Of a DNA stretch of 64,000 nt, positions 16,627-25,975 are shown one piece after another. The DNA is taken from contig CBDDOO010000002.1 of NCBI GenBank assembly GCA_965231905.1, positions 558,001-622,000 of the forward strand. Direction: 5' to 3'. The translations under genes were made by a program, and so were the position numbers. How positions within the stretch are numbered: the stretch's first letter is position 1; every line of letters starts with the position of its first letter. The stretch is from G963663315 sp965231905 (GTDB lineage Bacteria > Pseudomonadota > Gammaproteobacteria > Arenicellales > Poriferihabitantaceae). The notes beneath the pieces are model-generated. The model saw only the letters and a list, made by a program, of their open reading frames with translations. It was not told the origin of the DNA and did no database searches.

Positions 16627-18342
16627 ATGGTCAGAAACCAGCCCCCCGGAGATTCGTTGATCTGGCGTCAGTATCTGGTGCTTGCAGGCATGATCGCTGT
16701 GTTTGCCGTGCTTGCGCTGCGGGTTGTTTATCTGCAAACCTTTGAGCGGGAAAAGCTCCAGTCCCAGGGAGATATGCGTTACTTGCGGGAAGTGGCCGTT
16801 TTCCCGGAACGGGGCCGGATTCTCGACCGTAACGGTCAGCCGTTATCCGTCAGTACTCCGGTGTATTCTCTGGTTTCGGACCCCGGGCTGTTCTGCAATT
16901 CGGAACCGTCCTGGAGCACAATTCTGGAAACCACGGGTATTTCAAGAGAATACCTGAAGGACAAGTGCGAAAGATTCGCCAGCGCCGATTTCATGTATAT
17001 CAAACGGCAGTTGCCGCCCGCTGTGGTCGAACAAGTGATGCAGGCTCCGATTCCCGGACTTGCCGTACGCAGGGAATACAGACGATATTTCCCGAGTGGT
17101 CCGGTCAGCGCCCACCTGATCGGATTTACCGATATTGACGGCAATGGCCAGGAAGGGTTGGAACTGGAATTCAATGAAGAATTGAAAGGCAGTGAAGGCA
17201 GGATGCTTGTGCTCAAAAATCTGGGCGGACGTTATGTCGAAAGAGTGGAAAGCATTCGGCAGGTCCAGCATGGCAGGGATGTCATGATCAGCATTGACCA
17301 GAGACTTCAGTCTCTTGCCAGCAAGTATCTGGAATCAGCGTTGATCGAACATGACGCCACAGGCGGCAGTGTAGTGGTGTTGTCCATACCCAGCGGGGAA
17401 ATCCTGGCAATGGTGACCGCGCCCCAGTTCAATCCCAATGATCGGGATTCCCTGAAAGGCGGGATATTCAGGAATCGCGCCGTGACCGATATCCTGGAGC
17501 CGGGGTCCACGACAAAACCGTTCACCATTGGCATGGCGCTGGAAAGTGGAACGGTTGGAGTGGATACCCTGATCGATACTTCTCCGGGCATCTGGCGGGT
17601 CGGAGGGCGCGCCATCAGGGATGTGCATGACTATGGTGAACTGTCGGTTTTCGATGTGCTCGTTCGTTCGAGCAATATCGGGTCTGCAAAAATTGCGCTG
17701 GCCTTGCCGTTTGGTGATCTTTTCGCCACTTTACAGGAAGTTGGATTTGGTTCAATGGCAGGGTTTTTACCGGGTGAGACTCCGGGTATTCTGAAACGCC
17801 GTTCCCGGGAAATAGAACACGCGACCATGGCGTATGGTTATGGTTTCTCGGCGACTCCATTGCAACTGGCGAGAGCCTATACCGTTTTTGCCACGGATGG
17901 CGAGTTGTTGCCGGTTACTCTGGAGCGGAAGGAGCCCGGATTTCGCGCCAAAGGCAAAAGAGTGTTTAATCCTGACACCGTATTCGGGATCAGGGAAATG
18001 CTCGAACAGGCCGCCACTCCAAGAGGTACGGCCCGAAAGGCGAGGATAGCCCGATATCGAATAGGCGGAAAAACCGGAACCACTCACAAGCTGATCGACG
18101 GTAATTATAAAAACAATCGGTATGTATCGTTGTTTGCCGGACTCGGCCCGGTCTCTGATCCGAAATTTGTAACCGTCGTTTCGATTGATGATCCGAAAGG
18201 AAAGTTTCACTATGGCGGCGATGTCGCGGCGCCGGTTTTTTCGAGGTTGATGTCCGACATGATGCGCCTGTACAACGTCAAGCCGGATGATATCGATCAG
18301 TCCCGGATTGTTTCGGTCGAAGTCGACAAGAACCGGGTGTGA
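16627..18342 (+). CDS. ftsI: Septal peptidoglycan transpeptidase FtsI (PBP3)
   Basis: A class B penicillin-binding protein of 571 residues that crosslinks septal peptidoglycan. An N-terminal membrane anchor (about 15-35) is followed by the pedestal domain and a transpeptidase domain with all three active-site motifs: SxxK with nucleophile Ser294 (STTK), SxN at Ser348-Asn350 (SSN within VRSSNIG) and KTGT beginning at Lys482. E. coli FtsI has 588 residues. It is in the standard position between ftsL and murE. Confidence 0.97.
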   Translation: MVRNQPPGDSLIWRQYLVLAGMIAVFAVLALRVVYLQTFEREKLQSQGDMRYLREVAVFPERGRILDRNGQPLSVSTPVYSLVSDPGLFCNSEPSWSTILETTGISREYLKDKCERFASADFMYIKRQLPPAVVEQVMQAPIPGLAVRREYRRYFPSGPVSAHLIGFTDIDGNGQEGLELEFNEELKGSEGRMLVLKNLGGRYVERVESIRQVQHGRDVMISIDQRLQSLASKYLESALIEHDATGGSVVVLSIPSGEILAMVTAPQFNPNDRDSLKGGIFRNRAVTDILEPGSTTKPFTIGMALESGTVGVDTLIDTSPGIWRVGGRAIRDVHDYGELSVFDVLVRSSNIGSAKIALALPFGDLFATLQEVGFGSMAGFLPGETPGILKRRSREIEHATMAYGYGFSATPLQLARAYTVFATDGELLPVTLERKEPGFRAKGKRVFNPDTVFGIREMLEQAATPRGTARKARIARYRIGGKTGTTHKLIDGNYKNNRYVSLFAGLGPVSDPKFVTVVSIDDPKGKFHYGGDVAAPVFSRLMSDMMRLYNVKPDDIDQSRIVSVEVDKNRV

Positions 18343-18351
18343 GCATCGGCA

Positions 18352-19896
18352 ATGGGACCAGAATCTGTGATCGAACATCAGGCAATCGGCCAGGCGGGTG
18401 CAATCCCCAACATCCGGTTGAGCGAGATACTGTCCGGGATTACGGCATTGAAACCGACTGATGACAGGCTGGTTGGCCGGTTACAGCTCGACAGCAGGCG
18501 TGTTGAGCGCGGCGATGTATTCGTTGCCCTGCCCGGGATCCTGGTCGATGGGCGCGATTACATCCCCGAAGCAATCAATCATCAGGCGGCGGCTGTTCTT
18601 TACGAGAGTCAGGACTACGAGGTTCATGAAGGTGAGTCCGGGAAAGAAACCGGGGGAAATACCTCACTGATCGGAATTGATGGCCTTCAAGGTAAACTGG
18701 GTCGGATCGCGTCCGTATATTTTTGCAATCCATCTTCCGCATTGAAGGTGATCGGGGTAACCGGAACCAACGGTAAAACCACGACGACTTACCTGATCGG
18801 CCAGGCCCTGGAACGGCTGGGTCTTCCCTGCGGCTACTCGGGTACGCTGGGAACCGGAAAAATCGGAAGTTTGCAGATGTCTGATTTAACCACTATGGAT
18901 GTGATTTCGATGCATCGGCAACTGGCTGATTTTTACTCAATGCGAATGGCTGCGGTGAGTCTCGAAGTTTCCTCTCATGGTCTTGATCAGGGGCGTGTCA
19001 ATGGTGTCGAGTTTGATATTGCCGTCCTCACCAATCTTTCCCGGGATCATCTGGATTATCACCGCTCCATGGAGGAATACGGTCGGGCAAAGCGGAAATT
19101 ATTTGACTTTCCGTCACTTAAGGTCGCAGTCGTCAATAGTGATGACGCCTTTGGACAAAACCTGATCGGCTATCTTGAACGACACAGGACCGATCTGTAC
19201 TGTCTCACCTACGGCCTGGAGAACGCGGATCTGACACCTTGCAATCTTGAGGTCAGTGACTGTGAAATTCAGTTCGAGTTGAGTTATCAGGGTGATTCAG
19301 GGCGGATAAAGGTCGCCTTGACAGGCGCAATCAATGTACTGAATGCCCTGGCGACGGTCGGAACGCTGGTCGGTCTGGGTTATCGGGTCGGGGAAATTGC
19401 AGAAGTCATGCCTGAATTGTCGCCGCCGCCGGGACGGATGGAATGGGTTGCCAATCACCCCCGGCAACCGGGTGTCGTGGTGGATTACGCCCATACCCCG
19501 GATGCGCTGGAACAGGCGTTGCATTCCCTCAGATCACTGTGTTATGGCGAACTGATTGTGGTATTTGGCTGCGGCGGCGACCGGGATCAGAAAAAACGAC
19601 CGCAAATGGGGGCAATTGCCGAGCGCCTGGCCGACCGCGTCATTGTCACCGATGATAACCCTCGTTTTGAATCACCGGAGGGGATCGTCAAGCAGATTCT
19701 GCAGGGCATGAAAAGCAGGCCGGCGGTCATTCATGACCGGAAAATGGCCATCCGGCAGGCGATTCAATCCGCAACTGCCGGAGACTTGATTCTGCTGGCC
19801 GGGAAGGGCCATGAAGCGCGACAGATTACGGGCGATGAAGCCAGGCGTTTGTGCGACCGTGAACTGGCCCGGGAATTGCTGGGGCAGTCGTCATGA
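18352..19896 (+). CDS. murE: UDP-MurNAc-tripeptide synthetase (meso-diaminopimelate adding)
   Basis: MurE adds meso-diaminopimelate to UDP-MurNAc-L-Ala-D-Glu. The 514-residue protein has the Mur-ligase ATP loop GTNGKTTTT starting at residue 138, the SHGLDQGR motif, and TDDNPRFESPE, whose DNPR box is the recognised signature for diaminopimelate rather than lysine. This fixes the cell wall as the Gram-negative type. ATG 18352 lies 9 bases after ftsI; the stop overlaps murF by 4 bases. Confidence 0.97.
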   Translation: MGPESVIEHQAIGQAGAIPNIRLSEILSGITALKPTDDRLVGRLQLDSRRVERGDVFVALPGILVDGRDYIPEAINHQAAAVLYESQDYEVHEGESGKETGGNTSLIGIDGLQGKLGRIASVYFCNPSSALKVIGVTGTNGKTTTTYLIGQALERLGLPCGYSGTLGTGKIGSLQMSDLTTMDVISMHRQLADFYSMRMAAVSLEVSSHGLDQGRVNGVEFDIAVLTNLSRDHLDYHRSMEEYGRAKRKLFDFPSLKVAVVNSDDAFGQNLIGYLERHRTDLYCLTYGLENADLTPCNLEVSDCEIQFELSYQGDSGRIKVALTGAINVLNALATVGTLVGLGYRVGEIAEVMPELSPPPGRMEWVANHPRQPGVVVDYAHTPDALEQALHSLRSLCYGELIVVFGCGGDRDQKKRPQMGAIAERLADRVIVTDDNPRFESPEGIVKQILQGMKSRPAVIHDRKMAIRQAIQSATAGDLILLAGKGHEARQITGDEARRLCDRELARELLGQSS

Positions 19897-21308
19897 TGGC
19901 TTTGTCCGAAGCGGCCCGTATCGTTCAGGGAACGATGTCGGGAAACGATACCGAATTCACCTCGGTGAGCATAGATTCCAGGGCAGTCAGGCAGGGCGGA
20001 TTGTTCGTGGCGATCCCCGGGGAAAGATTTGACGGTCATGCGTTCCTGTTCCAGGCCAGTACGATGGGCGCCGTTGGCGCCGTGGTGTCTGACATGACAT
20101 CTGCCGCGGCATCGAAGGCCGGATCGAAGCTGACCTTGATTGAAGCGCCGGATACCACGATTGCTTTGGGCCGACTGGGTAAAGACTGGCGGTCACGATT
20201 CGACATCCCCGTGGCCGCAATTACAGGCAGTAACGGGAAAACCACCGTTACCGCAATGACGGCTTCGATATTTGAACAGTGCGGCCGGTGCCTGGCTCCT
20301 TCGAAGAGTTTCAACAATGAGTGGGGGGTGCCGCTTACCCTGTTGAAGTTGACCGACCGGCATCGCTTTGCGGTGATAGAAATGGGAACCAATCATCCGG
20401 GGGAAATTGAATATCTTGCCCGCCTGGCCAGACCGACCATAGCGCTGATCAACAATGTAGCCCCCGCCCACCTTGAGGGACTTGGAAATGTCCGGCAAAT
20501 CGCTTCGGAAAAAGCCGGAATCTTCCTGGGATTGCCGGATTCGGGCATCGCGGTTCTCAATGCCGATGATGAGTTCTACGACGAGTGGGTGGCCGGGGTC
20601 CATGCTTCCCGTCCCGAAACAACGATTGTCAGCTTTGCGATGGACGCCAAAGCGGATGTGAGCGCCCGCAACGCAGAGCCGGGAGCCCGTACAAGTCAGT
20701 TCGATCTGCAGGTAGAGGGTCAGGGCATTCCGGTCAATCTGCCGTTGCCGGGGCGCCATAACATCATGAACGCACTGGCGGCGTCCGCTATCTGTTTTGC
20801 CGCGGGCGTCTCCCTCGACAGGATAAAGGCCGGGCTGGAAATGGTGTCCGGTGTGGCAGGCCGCCTTGATGTCAGGCCGGGATTGAACGGCTCCACTATT
20901 ATCGACGACAGTTATAACGCCAACCCGGCGTCCATGAAGGCCGCAATCCATGTTTTGCAACAATGCGGGGGCAAAAAAATCCTGGTGCTTGGGGCCATGG
21001 CGGAATTGGGAGAAACCAGTCCGCAGTTGCATGAGGAAGTGGGGGAGTACGCGAAAATCCAGGGGATAGATCGCCTGTATTGCTATTCGGGGGATCATAA
21101 CGACCACGCCCGTTTTTATGCGGGGCGCTTTGGCGACAGCGCCAGGATCTTCGACAGTATGGAAGAATTGCAGAAAACGGCGAAGCAGACCCTGGCTCCG
21201 GATGTGGTGATGTTGATCAAGGGGTCGCGGTCTTCCCGCATGGAAAACCTGGTGCGTCAAGTGACCGAAGCGGACTTGAATTCCCGATCGGGAGGCTGCG
21301 TATGTTGA
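19893..21308 (+). CDS. murF: UDP-MurNAc-tripeptide-D-Ala-D-Ala ligase
   Basis: MurF adds the D-Ala-D-Ala dipeptide and completes the UDP-MurNAc-pentapeptide. This 471-residue protein has the ATP loop ITGSNGKTT, the EMGTNHPGEI motif and DDSYNANPASM in the C-terminal domain. Its ATGA start overlaps the end of murE, and its own end overlaps mraY by 7 bases. Its dipeptide must come from a D-Ala-D-Ala ligase (Ddl), which is not encoded in this cluster. Confidence 0.97.
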   Translation: MMALSEAARIVQGTMSGNDTEFTSVSIDSRAVRQGGLFVAIPGERFDGHAFLFQASTMGAVGAVVSDMTSAAASKAGSKLTLIEAPDTTIALGRLGKDWRSRFDIPVAAITGSNGKTTVTAMTASIFEQCGRCLAPSKSFNNEWGVPLTLLKLTDRHRFAVIEMGTNHPGEIEYLARLARPTIALINNVAPAHLEGLGNVRQIASEKAGIFLGLPDSGIAVLNADDEFYDEWVAGVHASRPETTIVSFAMDAKADVSARNAEPGARTSQFDLQVEGQGIPVNLPLPGRHNIMNALAASAICFAAGVSLDRIKAGLEMVSGVAGRLDVRPGLNGSTIIDDSYNANPASMKAAIHVLQQCGGKKILVLGAMAELGETSPQLHEEVGEYAKIQGIDRLYCYSGDHNDHARFYAGRFGDSARIFDSMEELQKTAKQTLAPDVVMLIKGSRSSRMENLVRQVTEADLNSRSGGCVC

Positions 21309-22384
21309 CCTGGCTGTTTGACAATCTTGCACAGGATTACAGCTTTTTCAATGTGTTCCGATATCTGACGTTCAGGGGGATATGCACAATACTGACCGCG
21401 ATCGGCATATTTTTTATCTTTGGTCCGGCCATGATCCGGAAGCTCAGTGACTACCAGATCGGGCAGACTGTGCGCGCGGAAGGGCCGCCCACACATTTCA
21501 GCAAGGTCGGCACACCGACCATGGGCGGGGGGCTGATTCTGATCGCCGTGGTAGTGGCGACCCTGCTTTGGGGGGATTTGTCCAATCGATATATCTGGGC
21601 GATCCTGTTTACGACGATTGCTTTCGGGGTAATTGGCTGGGTCGATGATTATCGCAAGCTGGTTGACCGGAATCCCAGGGGGATGGGCGCCAGAAACAAG
21701 TTCTTTTTCCAGAGCGTCTCGGCGCTGGTGGTGGCGATTTTTCTGTTCCATACGGCGAAACTGCCCGCGGAAACTGAATTGCTGGTCCCATTGTTCAAGG
21801 AGGTCGCAATCCCGCTGGGCTGGGGATTCATCGCATTGACCTGGCTGGTGGTGGTCGGCACCAGCAATGCCGTCAACCTGACCGATGGTCTCGACGGGCT
21901 GGCCATCATGCCGGCGGTCATGGTGGCCGGAGCGCTGGGTGTGTTCGCTTATGTGACCGGCAACCTGAATTTTTCTTCCTATCTGGGTATTCCTTATATA
22001 CCGGGGGCAGGGGAGGCGCTGGTTTTCTGTTCGGCGCTGGTGGGCGGCGGTCTGGGGTTTCTTTGGTTCAATACTTACCCGGCCCAGGTTTTCATGGGAG
22101 ATATTGGCGCCCTTTCCCTGGGAGCGGCAGTCGGAATCGTTGCGGTTATAGTCCGCCAGGAAATCGTGTTGGTCATCATGGGCGGGATTTTTGTCGTGGA
22201 AACGGTTTCGGTCATATTGCAGGTCGCCTCTTACAAACTGATTGGCAGGAGGATCTTCAGGATGGCTCCGCTGCATCACCATTTCGAACTGAAGGGTTGG
22301 CCGGAACCCAGGGTGATCGTTCGATTCTGGATAATCAGCCTGATTCTGGTATTGATCGGGCTGGCGACGTTGAAGATTCGCTGA
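21302..22384 (+). CDS. mraY: Phospho-MurNAc-pentapeptide translocase MraY
   Basis: MraY transfers phospho-MurNAc-pentapeptide to undecaprenyl phosphate, giving lipid I at the inner membrane. The protein has 360 residues like E. coli MraY and about ten hydrophobic helices. Conserved loops are present: TPTMGGGLIL, DDYRKLVDRNPRGM with the catalytic aspartates, NLTDGLDGLA, and APLHHHFELKGWPE near the end. It overlaps murF and is followed after 11 bases by the likely murD start. Confidence 0.98.
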   Translation: MLTWLFDNLAQDYSFFNVFRYLTFRGICTILTAIGIFFIFGPAMIRKLSDYQIGQTVRAEGPPTHFSKVGTPTMGGGLILIAVVVATLLWGDLSNRYIWAILFTTIAFGVIGWVDDYRKLVDRNPRGMGARNKFFFQSVSALVVAIFLFHTAKLPAETELLVPLFKEVAIPLGWGFIALTWLVVVGTSNAVNLTDGLDGLAIMPAVMVAGALGVFAYVTGNLNFSSYLGIPYIPGAGEALVFCSALVGGGLGFLWFNTYPAQVFMGDIGALSLGAAVGIVAVIVRQEIVLVIMGGIFVVETVSVILQVASYKLIGRRIFRMAPLHHHFELKGWPEPRVIVRFWIISLILVLIGLATLKIR

Positions 22385-22395
22385 GGTTATGGGCA

Positions 22396-23751
22396 TTGAT
22401 TGTGATTGAATCCATACAACCTGTTCGGGAATCCGCCCTGGTGGTTGGACTTGGCATGACCGGCTTTTCGATTATCCGGCATCTCGCGCAAACCGATTGC
22501 CGGATTACGGTAGCCGATTCGCGTGATCTTCCGCCTTATCTGAGTCAGGTCAAACAGCGATTCCCCGATGTGGACCTGGTGATGGGCGGTATTCCCTACG
22601 AACGTTTTGTCGAGTTTGACCAGATTATCACCAGTCCGGGCATCCAGGTCACGGATAGCGGCAGTGGAAAGTCACCGATCAGCGACGTAGAACTTTTTGC
22701 CCGAAGCGCGGACGCGCCCGTGATCGCGATTACCGGTTCAAATGGCAAGTCAACGGTGACCATGCTGGTTGCCAATATGCTGTTGGCCGCAGGGTTTGCC
22801 GTCAAAACCGGAGGAAATATCGGCATCCCGGCGCTGGATTTGCTGGTGGGCGAGAGTCCTGATTTTTATGTTCTCGAGTTATCCAGCTTTCAATTGGAAA
22901 ATACTCGAACATTAAAACCGGTTGCCGCCACGGTTCTGAATATCAGCGCCGATCACATGGACCGGTATCCGGGGCTGAACGATTACGCCGATGCCAAATT
23001 CCGGATTTTCCACCGCGCCCGGCGCCGGATCATCAATCGCGATGACCGGATAACCGGGCGCAGGGTGACAGTCGGGTTGCCAGACCGGAGCTTTGGCCTG
23101 AACGCCCCGGATGGCGACGAGGATTTCGGCGTTGCCGGGCCCGGCGGGGAGCGTCTGATGGTGCGTGGGGGGGAAGCGCTTGCACGGGTGGATCAAATGA
23201 CGTTGCAGGGCGAACAGAATATCGCCAATATGCTGGCGGCGTTTGCCCTGGTGGAATCAGCGGGGGTGAGGTTGACGCCGGACGTGATCCGGGGTGCGCT
23301 CGACTTTCCAGGCTTGCCCCATCGTTGCGAAATGGTGAGCGAGGCCAATCAGGTTAAATGGATCAACGATTCCAAGGGGACAAATCCGGGAGCCACGATT
23401 GCGGCGATCAAGGGGTTGCGCCAGCCCATCATCCTGATTCTCGGCGGCCAGGGGAAGGGCGCAGACTTTTCAACCATGGCCGATGTGATTGCCGACAAGG
23501 TGACTCACTCCTTCATTTACGGCGAGGATGCTGAAATGATTCTGGCCTGCTTCAAGAGCGCGTCAAATGTGACCCGTGTGGGTACTCTCGATGAAGCCGT
23601 AGAACGGTCGTTCAGCCGGGCTTTGCCCGGGGATACCGTTTTGTTTTCTCCGGCATGCGCGAGCTATGACATGTTTGACAGTTATGAGCATCGGGGCAAC
23701 CGGTTCAGACAACGGGTTCTGGAATTGGTTGACGGCGGAGGGCGATCATGA
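22396..23751 (+). CDS. murD: UDP-MurNAc-L-alanine-D-glutamate ligase
   Basis: MurD adds D-glutamate to UDP-MurNAc-L-Ala. The protein starts with the Rossmann-like SALVVGLGMTGFSI, has the ATP loop ITGSNGKST and ELSSFQLENT, and ends with SPACASYDMFDSYEHRG. I use TTG 22396 (451 residues) because GAGG at 22383-22386 is 9 bases upstream. GTG 22402 (449 residues) is an equally good start by homology. E. coli MurD has 438. The open frame extends far upstream inside mraY, but that extension is out of frame with mraY and not conserved. Its stop overlaps the ftsW ATG. Confidence 0.95.
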   Translation: MIVIESIQPVRESALVVGLGMTGFSIIRHLAQTDCRITVADSRDLPPYLSQVKQRFPDVDLVMGGIPYERFVEFDQIITSPGIQVTDSGSGKSPISDVELFARSADAPVIAITGSNGKSTVTMLVANMLLAAGFAVKTGGNIGIPALDLLVGESPDFYVLELSSFQLENTRTLKPVAATVLNISADHMDRYPGLNDYADAKFRIFHRARRRIINRDDRITGRRVTVGLPDRSFGLNAPDGDEDFGVAGPGGERLMVRGGEALARVDQMTLQGEQNIANMLAAFALVESAGVRLTPDVIRGALDFPGLPHRCEMVSEANQVKWINDSKGTNPGATIAAIKGLRQPIILILGGQGKGADFSTMADVIADKVTHSFIYGEDAEMILACFKSASNVTRVGTLDEAVERSFSRALPGDTVLFSPACASYDMFDSYEHRGNRFRQRVLELVDGGGRS

Positions 23752-24908
23752 ATCAGCAGGCCAGGCTCGTTTCAATGGAAAAGACATTTCTGAACGGGAA
23801 CCAGGATCACTGGCTGGTATTGGTTGTGGTTGCCCTGATATCAATCGGTACGGTCATGGTGTTTTCAGCCACCATTGCCGGGGGGAACCAGGCCCGGGAT
23901 ATCAATTTCGACCATTTGACCCGGCATTTGATGCACCTTGGGGTGGGTACGATTGTTTTATGGGCCGGGGCATCCATTCGAATAGACTGGCTGGAGAGAA
24001 TGAACAAAGTGTACCTGCTGTTCGGAATGTTCCTGTTCCTGGCATTGGTATTTACCGGTCTCGGTGTGGAAGTCAATGGCAGCGCCCGCTGGATTGATCT
24101 GGGCGGAATACGGCTGCAACCTTCGGAGTTTGTAAAAATTGCGACAGTCATTTATCTCGCTGACTATCTGGCCAGAAAAAAGGATGATCTGCACCTGTTC
24201 AAGGTCGGGGTCATCAACATAGGATGGATGGCAGGCGCCATCGGGTTATTGCTGTTGCTGCAACCTGATTTCGGCGCTACGGTTGTGATCCTGGCTACGA
24301 TTGCCATCATGATGACGCTGGCGGGTGTGCGGGTTTTGCACCTTGTGGTCGGCGTCAGCGCCGCCACCGGGCTGATGGCGTTGATCCTGTGGATGGAGCC
24401 TTATCGGGTAGTTCGGTTGCTCAGCTACCAGGACCCCTGGGCAGACCCGTTTGGATCAGGCTTTCAACTGGTGCAGTCATTGATCGCGATTGGCCGGGGG
24501 GAGTGGTTCGGGACCGGTTTGGGCAGCAGTATACAAAAACTGTCCTACCTGCCGCATGCCGGCAATGACTTTTTGATCGCAATCATCGGTGAGGAACTCG
24601 GGGCAATCGGTATATTCTGCGTGCTGTCGTTGTTCGCAACGCTCCTGTTTCTTGCCCTCGTTATCGGACAGCGGGCATTGGCGCAGGGCCAACGGTTTTG
24701 CGGGTTTCTGGCCCAGGGGACAGGAGTCATTCTTGCATTGCAGGCCGCGGTGCATACGGGCGTGAATACCGGGTTGCTGCCTACCAAGGGCCTGACCCTG
24801 CCGCTGATGAGCTATGGCGGCAGCAGCATGTTGAGCAGCATGGCGGCTATCGGCCTGTTGTTCGCCATCAGCCGACACACCCGTCTTCAAGCCGGGGGCA
24901 GGCGATGA
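23748..24908 (+). CDS. ftsW: Septal peptidoglycan glycosyltransferase FtsW
   Basis: A SEDS-family polytopic membrane protein of 386 residues that polymerises lipid II at the septum with FtsI. Family motifs: MVFSATIAGG after the first helix, GSARWIDLGGIRLQPSEFVKIA in the middle loop region, LQPDFGATVV, and the C-terminal GLTLPLMSYGGSSM signature. About ten transmembrane helices are apparent. Start and stop overlap murD and murG by 4 bases each (ATGA). Confidence 0.96.
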   Translation: MNQQARLVSMEKTFLNGNQDHWLVLVVVALISIGTVMVFSATIAGGNQARDINFDHLTRHLMHLGVGTIVLWAGASIRIDWLERMNKVYLLFGMFLFLALVFTGLGVEVNGSARWIDLGGIRLQPSEFVKIATVIYLADYLARKKDDLHLFKVGVINIGWMAGAIGLLLLLQPDFGATVVILATIAIMMTLAGVRVLHLVVGVSAATGLMALILWMEPYRVVRLLSYQDPWADPFGSGFQLVQSLIAIGRGEWFGTGLGSSIQKLSYLPHAGNDFLIAIIGEELGAIGIFCVLSLFATLLFLALVIGQRALAQGQRFCGFLAQGTGVILALQAAVHTGVNTGLLPTKGLTLPLMSYGGSSMLSSMAAIGLLFAISRHTRLQAGGRR

Positions 24909-25975
24909 CCAGGATGATGATCATGGCAGGGGGGACGGGCGGGCATGTCATGCCTGCGCTGGCGGTTGCAAAAGCGTTGATTGATAAAGGCGTCGATATC
25001 AACTGGGTCGGCGCCTCCGGGGGCATGGAAGCGCGAGTGGTTCCCGAATCCGGTATCACGTTTGATCCGATCGACATCAGGGGACTTCGCGGCGGCGGGT
25101 TATTGCGAAAAACAAGGACGCTTTTGTTGGCGCTCAAGGCGATGGCGCAGACATTCAGATTAATCAGGAAGTACAAACCCGAAGCCGTACTGGGTATGGG
25201 TGGATTCGTATCGGGTCCGGGCGGGTTGACTGCCGCGGCGTTGAGGCTGCCGATACTGCTTCATGAACAGAACATGGTGGCCGGATTGACCAACCGCTGG
25301 CTGGCGCGTTTTAGCGAAAGTGTGCTGACCGGGTTCCCCCAGGCGCGGGGTATCCGGAATTTCACATGGGTCGGCAATCCGGTGAGACCGGATATTATCG
25401 AAATTCCGGAGCCGTCGCTGCGACTGGCCAACAGAACCGGAGCCTTGAGAATACTGGTGACCGGCGGCAGTCAGGGGGCGTCTGTCTTCAATCGGAAATT
25501 GCCGGGATTGCTGAAGTCTGCCCGCGTCCCCAAGCTCGATATCTGGCACCAATGCGGGCAGCGGGCAACCGGGGAGCCAGGCAAAGCCTGGCGGCAGGCG
25601 GGAATCCGCTGCCGGGTTGATCCGTTTATTGATGATATGGCAAAGGCTTACGAATGGTGCGACCTCATAATCTGCCGCTCGGGGGCGATGACGGTCTCAG
25701 AGATCTGTTGTGCCGGCGTGGTGGCGATTTTTGTGCCTTATCCCCATGCAGTGAGTGATCATCAGGCCGTGAACGCCGACTATCTGGTCAGGAATAACGC
25801 CGCATTTGTCGTCCGGGAGGAGTCGTTTGCCGGGGGCGAATGGCTGGAAATTCTGTTTGATCTGGAGTGTGACCGGAGCAAGTTGGTGGCAATGGCAAAT
25901 TCCGCGAGGAGACTGTCAAAACCCGGAGCGACACAGGCTGTGGTCAACAGATGCCTGGAGGTGATGCATGCGTGA
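24905..25975 (+). CDS. murG: Lipid II synthase MurG
   Basis: MurG transfers GlcNAc from UDP-GlcNAc to lipid I on the cytoplasmic face of the membrane. The 356-residue product (E. coli 355) begins with the glycine-rich loop MAGGTGGHVMPALAVA and has GMGGFVSGPGG, LHEQNMVAGLTNR, the donor-site VTGGSQGASVFN and the CRSGAMTVSEI motif. ATG 24905 overlaps the ftsW stop; a longer upstream frame lies inside ftsW and is not used. Confidence 0.97.
   Translation: MTRMMIMAGGTGGHVMPALAVAKALIDKGVDINWVGASGGMEARVVPESGITFDPIDIRGLRGGGLLRKTRTLLLALKAMAQTFRLIRKYKPEAVLGMGGFVSGPGGLTAAALRLPILLHEQNMVAGLTNRWLARFSESVLTGFPQARGIRNFTWVGNPVRPDIIEIPEPSLRLANRTGALRILVTGGSQGASVFNRKLPGLLKSARVPKLDIWHQCGQRATGEPGKAWRQAGIRCRVDPFIDDMAKAYEWCDLIICRSGAMTVSEICCAGVVAIFVPYPHAVSDHQAVNADYLVRNNAAFVVREESFAGGEWLEILFDLECDRSKLVAMANSARRLSKPGATQAVVNRCLEVMHA

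Noticed and set aside
22063..22395. Long N-terminal extension of murD inside mraY
   Set aside because: It overlaps a conserved gene in another frame and has no MurD homology; start is placed near 22396.
24698..24904. N-terminal extension of murG inside ftsW
   Set aside because: The ATGA overlap and the MAGGTGGH start fix the ATG at 24905.
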